From the NCBI RefSeq assembly GCF_037974265.1, contig NZ_CP150233.1:6448001-6512000 (forward strand): a stretch of 64,000 nt of DNA, given 5' to 3'. Positions 59,843-64,000 of this stretch are shown here, piece by piece. Source of the DNA: Paenibacillus sp. FSL R5-0623. GTDB taxonomy: Bacteria > Bacillota > Bacilli > Paenibacillales > Paenibacillaceae. The notes under the pieces were generated by a model. That model did no database searches. It saw nothing but the letters and a program-made list of their open reading frames with translations, and had not been told where the DNA came from. Position 1 is the stretch's first letter; each line of letters opens with the position of its first letter. The position numbers and the translations under genes are program-made.

Positions 59843-62074
59843 TTACATAGACTGGTTTTGTTTCTCCTCATTCTTCTCTGCAATCGGAACATACTTGCCT
59901 GGCCAGAAGGCCCATTTGCCCAGCAATGCGGTGATCGCCGGTACCATGAACGGACGAACCAGGAAGGTATCCAACATCACACCAACAGCTGTGATAATAC
60001 CAAACTGCACCAACACCTGAATTGGTAATGTAGCAAGTACCGCAAACGTTCCTGCCAAGATCAGACCTGCAGATGTAATAACAGAGCTTGTCTCGCCAAC
60101 ACCTTCTCTGATCGCTTGACGAAGTGGCATCGTTTTACGTTTCTGCCAGATGCTAGAGATCATGAAGATGTTGTAGTCTTCACCCAGTGCCACGAGGAAT
60201 ACGAAGGAATACAGCGGAATCGCTCCCTGAATGGCATCTGCGCCAAGTCCGTAGTGAATGATGATCCAACCCAGACCCAGTGCAGAGAAATACGACAGAA
60301 CAACCGTTGCAATCAGATACGCTGTAGCTACAACTGAACGCAGGTATAATAGTAATAACAATGTAATCATGCCGATGACCACTGGAATAATGATCTTGGC
60401 ATCCCGTTCTCCGGTCACTTCAATGTCATACTGTTCAGCCGTCTGACCATCGATCCAGACCTGACTGTCTACATTGCTTACTCCAGCATCTTGAAGCGCC
60501 TTTTCCGCAGTAGCCCGCAGATCCGGAATATGCTGCATTGCCTCCATGGAATATGGATTCAGATTGAATTCCACATCAAAGGCGGTAATGTTGGCATTCT
60601 CGGCACCCTGCTGAGCATCGCCTACTTTGCTAATGTAATCCAGCGATTCGAGACGCTGCTTCAGATCAGTTTCTTTGCCTTCGGCATCAACGATCACTTT
60701 GACTGGAGCCAGCTCACCTTGGGAGAATTGTTCGCCGATGACGGTGAAACCTTCGCGGGAAGGCACATCCTCCGGGAAGGAAGACAACAGATCATACGTG
60801 AATTTAACCTGAGTAGAGAATGCCGCCAGTCCTCCCAGCAATACCAACGTAATTGCAAGAACGGTCCATGGCTTTGTTACTACAACACGGCCAATCCAGC
60901 TTTCCTTCGCTTTGCGCGGGGCAGGAGCCGGTTTGCCTTTTTTCTTCGCACGTTCCACTTCCATCTCATGTGTACGTGGTACGAATGGATAGAATGAACC
61001 CCGACCGAAGATCGCCAAGAGCGCTGGAACCAGCGTCAGACTTGCAATAAACATAATAAAGATGGACAGACTGAATGGTACGGCAAAGCGATGATATGCA
61101 CCGTATTCAGCCAGCAACAGCACCAGTAGTGCTGCAACGACCGTGAACCCACTCATGGCAATGGCGCCAGATGATCCGGTAATTGCCTGGAAGATGGCTT
61201 TCTTTTTGTCCGGCTCATGATAGAGAATCTGGCGGTATCTGGAGATCATGAACAGACAGTAATCCGTTCCTGCTCCAAATAACAACACGGTCATGATCGA
61301 GATCGACTGTGCATCCACCGTGATCCAACCTTGATCTGCCATGAATCCGAGAATGGGGCTTGTCACCATATACGCGAATCCAACCGCAATAATCGGGATA
61401 ATCGCCAGTACTGGCGAGCGGTAGATCAACAACAACAGTACTAATACCAGTACAACCGTAGCGATCAGCAAGGATACATCGGCGGAGGAGAATAGCCCGC
61501 TCGCATCAATGGATATTCCTACAGGCCCTGTTACACGGGCAATCAGTGTATTGGTATCATCTATGGCGACATCGAACGGGTTTGCCCCGAAGATGTCTTG
61601 TGTTTTTTGCTCAAGTGCTTCAATAGCTGCCTTCAATTGTTCCGAATCGGCACCTTCATTGAAGAAAAGTGGCATAACCAAAGTACTTCCGTCTTCCGAA
61701 AGCTGGCCTTTCAATGCCTGTGGTGGCAATTGATAGAGTGGCACAACGGACTGTTGTTGTTCTACCGGATCTTGATCCAGTCGCTCCGTTAATGCCTGAA
61801 TGTTCTCAATCTGCTCATCCGTCAGACCGCCGGCTTGACGCCATACGATCAGCGCGGGCAATCCTTCACCACCAGGGAATTCCTTCTCGGCAAGTGCAGC
61901 TGCCTGAACCGATGGTTTGGATTCACTCAGATCCTGTGCGTTATTGGTTTCACGATCACCTACAGCAGGCCATACCATGCCAAGCACAACGGCAATAATG
62001 ATCCATACCAACAGCGTAATCCATTTGCTTCGTTTGCCGGCAACCCAGCGGCCGTAACCCGAACCTTCCTGCAT
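59843..62074 (-). CDS. MMPL/RND family transporter (YdfJ-like)
   Basis: 743 residues in two homologous halves, 12 helices, each half with the proton-relay Asp-Tyr motif (FGAGTDYCLF and ALGEDYNIF) and an external domain. Probably exports lipids or drugs using proton motive force. It is divergent from a TetR-family gene 177 bp away that likely represses it. Confidence 0.93.
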   Translation of the reverse strand: MQEGSGYGRWVAGKRSKWITLLVWIIIAVVLGMVWPAVGDRETNNAQDLSESKPSVQAAALAEKEFPGGEGLPALIVWRQAGGLTDEQIENIQALTERLDQDPVEQQQSVVPLYQLPPQALKGQLSEDGSTLVMPLFFNEGADSEQLKAAIEALEQKTQDIFGANPFDVAIDDTNTLIARVTGPVGISIDASGLFSSADVSLLIATVVLVLVLLLLIYRSPVLAIIPIIAVGFAYMVTSPILGFMADQGWITVDAQSISIMTVLLFGAGTDYCLFMISRYRQILYHEPDKKKAIFQAITGSSGAIAMSGFTVVAALLVLLLAEYGAYHRFAVPFSLSIFIMFIASLTLVPALLAIFGRGSFYPFVPRTHEMEVERAKKKGKPAPAPRKAKESWIGRVVVTKPWTVLAITLVLLGGLAAFSTQVKFTYDLLSSFPEDVPSREGFTVIGEQFSQGELAPVKVIVDAEGKETDLKQRLESLDYISKVGDAQQGAENANITAFDVEFNLNPYSMEAMQHIPDLRATAEKALQDAGVSNVDSQVWIDGQTAEQYDIEVTGERDAKIIIPVVIGMITLLLLLYLRSVVATAYLIATVVLSYFSALGLGWIIIHYGLGADAIQGAIPLYSFVFLVALGEDYNIFMISSIWQKRKTMPLRQAIREGVGETSSVITSAGLILAGTFAVLATLPIQVLVQFGIITAVGVMLDTFLVRPFMVPAITALLGKWAFWPGKYVPIAEKNEEKQNQSM

Positions 62075-62251
62075 TGTCTCTTCATCTCCCTATTCTGTTT
62101 CTATGAAGCCCTATTTATGTGATGGTGTAGTAATGAACCACGGGTCATAGTATAATCGAGTTAATTATATATACCGGAAGGTTAATTTTGCAATGCCTAA
62201 TTTTGTGAACACTTCTAACAAGCAATTAAATACGTAAAGAGGTATGTACTT

Positions 62252-62878
62252 ATGAGCAAAAAAACAAACATTCCCCGGTCACCGGGCAGACCCAAAACGG
62301 GTGTGGATCAAGCATCTGTGCAATCCAACATATTGATGACCGCGTCACGTCTATTTATGGAATACGGGTATGAACCCGTTTCTCTCCAGCAGATCGCTTC
62401 GTTATGTAATGTGACCAAAGCATCAATCTATTATCACTTCACCAGCAAAGCCGATCTGTTCACCGTTGCCATTACCCGCATAATGACGATGAGCATGCAG
62501 CAGACTTCACTCCGCCTGGATGAACCTGGCACATTACAAGAGCGGCTGATCAAGGTTGCGCAAGCGAAGATGCAGCACTCCCATATTGAGACGGAGAGCA
62601 TGATGCGAGAAGCCGAGAAACATCTGAATACGGAGCAACTCAGCCAGATTCGAGAAGCTGAGGTTCAGATCTTCGAAGTGCTTGCGACCCACTTCAAGCA
62701 GGAGATGGACAATGGTTATTTGCGTGTTGCCAGTCCCATGCTGCTTGCCCATGCATTTACGTCACTGCTCATGCTCGCGAACCGCGAAGATGTACGTAAC
62801 ATGAATGGCGGCAGCATCGAGGAACTTGCGCAGGAACTGGTGGCGCTGTTTCTGGATGGAGCGGTTAAACGGAACTAA
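62252..62878 (+). CDS. TetR/AcrR family transcriptional regulator
   Basis: 208 residues with the TetR helix-turn-helix (ILMTASRLFMEYGYEPVSLQQIASLCNVTKASIYYHFTSKADLF) and a helical ligand-binding C-terminus. The position, divergent from the MMPL exporter, suggests it controls that gene. Inducer unknown; I did not find a clear palindromic operator between them. Confidence 0.93.
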   Translation: MSKKTNIPRSPGRPKTGVDQASVQSNILMTASRLFMEYGYEPVSLQQIASLCNVTKASIYYHFTSKADLFTVAITRIMTMSMQQTSLRLDEPGTLQERLIKVAQAKMQHSHIETESMMREAEKHLNTEQLSQIREAEVQIFEVLATHFKQEMDNGYLRVASPMLLAHAFTSLLMLANREDVRNMNGGSIEELAQELVALFLDGAVKRN

Positions 62879-62968
62879 AGACCCTTCTATACGTTTGTCT
62901 ATGAGCAGCACAAGATGATGTCCGGAATGTTGACCCCTTATTCCATCACATTTTAGGAGGAACAACTT

Positions 62969-63559
62969 ATGTCACATTCAAAACCATCCCCACGCATCCC
63001 TCGTCTGCTAGAAACGTCGCGCATATACCTGCGTCCTTTCGAGATTACAGATGTGGATGCTTATTTCCCCAGCCTGTTTGACGCCGAGATGCGCAGGCTG
63101 ACGGGAACACAGAACAGTTTCACACGTGCTCAGGTAGAACGTTATGTTGAAAACGCAGCACAGGATGACACTAGACTCATGCTACTTATTGCTTTACAGG
63201 AAAATGACCAGATCATCGGAGATGTCGTCCTGATGGACATGCATGCCAAGAATCGCAGTGCACATATCCGGGTTGCCATCGATCAGGCGGAGCATCAAGG
63301 AAAAGGTTACGGTAGCGAGGCGTTGTTGCTTATGCTGGACTACGGCTTTGGCATCTGTAACCTGCATCGAATCGAGCTTGAGGTGTACGCCTTCAACGAG
63401 CGAGCCATTCGCACGTACGAGAAACTCGGATTCCAGCGCGAGGGTGTGAAGCGCGATGCTTTGTTCTACAACCATCAATATCATGATGCGATTCAGATGA
63501 GCATGCTGGAAAATGAGTTCAGGCAACGTCATATGAAAGATCAGGCAGGGAATGATTGA
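62969..63559 (+). CDS. GNAT family N-acetyltransferase (RimJ/RimL-like)
   Basis: 196 residues with the GNAT acetyl-CoA motif (HQGKGYGSEALLLMLDYGF) and RimL-like segments (ISRIYLRPF-type start, VYAFNERAIRTYEKLGFQREG). Substrate unknown: protein N-termini, amines or antibiotics are all possible. AGGAGG lies before the ATG. Confidence 0.92.
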   Translation: MSHSKPSPRIPRLLETSRIYLRPFEITDVDAYFPSLFDAEMRRLTGTQNSFTRAQVERYVENAAQDDTRLMLLIALQENDQIIGDVVLMDMHAKNRSAHIRVAIDQAEHQGKGYGSEALLLMLDYGFGICNLHRIELEVYAFNERAIRTYEKLGFQREGVKRDALFYNHQYHDAIQMSMLENEFRQRHMKDQAGND

Positions 63560-63588
63560 GTTTCCAATCAGCCAAAATCAAACCAAAA

Positions 63589-63618
63589 AACCGGGGGATT
63601 TAGTACACCTCCCCGGTT
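63589..63618. terminator. Terminator between GNAT and lipid-kinase-like genes
   Basis: Stem AACCGGGG/CCCCGGTT; the minus-strand T-run (GGTTTTTTGG) ends the lipid-kinase-like gene, whose stop codon lies in the loop. Confidence 0.8.
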
Positions 63619-64000
63619 AAAAACTTCAGATGACCCGTCAGCACCGAAAGCTCGGCGGGTGTCTTCATATACAATTCGCCATCCGTGTCAGCTGACATCG
63701 GCGCATCTGTCTTCACTTTAAGCGTAGATGCCTTGAAGTATGAAATGCTCTCACTCTGAGGTTGCCAATCTCCCTCCGGCTTGTGCGACAGAATCTCTCG
63801 CAGCAGCGGAATGCCTGTCTCATGAATAATGAGTACGTCCAGCTCCCCATCCTGCAATGCATCCGGTGCAAAGGGCAATGCATTTGTTCCCAGAAAACGA
63901 CCATTGGCTGCATAGATCATCACCGCTTCGCCTTCCATCTCTTTCCCATCCGCCTCCAGTTGGTAACGAAACGGCTCTGTATGACTAATTGTCTGTAAGG
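63600..64000 (-). CDS. Diacylglycerol kinase family lipid kinase, C-terminal part
   Basis: The last ~133 codons of a gene running off the right edge. The segment MIYAANGRFLGTNALPFAPDALQDGELDVLII and the later DTDGELYMKTPAELSVLTG match the C-terminal domain of the DagK/YegS/LCB5 family, where DGE closes the lipid-kinase fold. Such enzymes phosphorylate diacylglycerol or related lipids at the membrane. The catalytic N-terminus is outside the window. Confidence 0.82.
   Translation of the reverse strand, partial: LQTISHTEPFRYQLEADGKEMEGEAVMIYAANGRFLGTNALPFAPDALQDGELDVLIIHETGIPLLREILSHKPEGDWQPQSESISYFKASTLKVKTDAPMSADTDGELYMKTPAELSVLTGHLKFLTGEVY

Noticed and set aside
1..64000. Prophage, integrative element or RNA gene cluster
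   Set aside because: No integrase, phage structural, tRNA or rRNA signature was seen in the translated frames or the sequence read.

Overview
The window looks like the chromosome of a spore-forming member of the Paenibacillaceae, most likely Paenibacillus. The grounds are a complete GerA-type germination receptor operon, Firmicute-type regulators (PerR, BlaI, PadR, NrdR boxes), AGGAGG ribosome binding sites, ATG/GTG/TTG starts, and many paralogues of Bacillus genes. I saw no tRNA, rRNA, CRISPR array, transposase or prophage block.

Layout. 0-3.8 kb (minus strand): partial UbiB/AarF kinase, phasin-like protein, ThuA-like protein, a frameshifted SDR gene, HemD-like protein. 3.9-8.2 kb: germination receptor operon in the order A-C-small D-B. 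8.4-14.5 kb (minus): hypothetical protein, pirin, DoxX, a BlaI/M56 protease pair, KatA catalase, degenerate response regulator, PerR. 14.7-25.7 kb: diguanylate cyclase, aldo/keto reductase, hybrid kinase, the anaerobic ribonucleotide reductase pair nrdDG, soluble chemoreceptor, GH3-CBM6 glycosidase. 26-35.5 kb: Rieske oxidoreductase, a PadR-DUF1700-DUF4097 operon, SDR, XRE-cupin regulator, VOC protein, an esterase/extradiol dioxygenase pair, SUKH protein, CDF transporter. 35.7-45 kb: LiaI-like membrane protein, potABCD, MFS transporter, bacterial NO synthase, Dps, HAD phosphatase. 45-53.9 kb: a small basic ORF, SUKH and zinc-ribbon genes, then a minus-strand set reading solute-binding lipoprotein, nucleoside hydrolase, two permeases, ATPase, adenine deaminase. 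54-64 kb: zinc-ribbon/Yip1-like protein, DUF3105 protein, transmembrane chemoreceptor, divergent nucleoside hydrolase, MMPL exporter with a divergent TetR gene, GNAT, and a partial diacylglycerol-kinase-like gene.

How the parts connect. Near-identical TTTAGA-N5-TCTAAA palindromes lie about 75-110 bp before perR, katA and dps, so one peroxide regulon is spread over 30 kb. The operator that overlaps the blaI promoter (CACTAC-N5-GTAGTG) recurs twice before the DUF3105 gene 44 kb away. Two NrdR boxes 32 bp apart precede nrdDG. The 46-53.6 kb genes read as a purine/nucleoside salvage system built on a polyamine-type ABC transporter. Its first gene has a structured leader ending in an intrinsic terminator, which makes it a candidate riboswitch.

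The most unusual non-coding signal is a dispersed intergenic element of about 110-150 bp in five copies. Its stems show paired base changes between copies, which suggests a conserved RNA or DNA fold.
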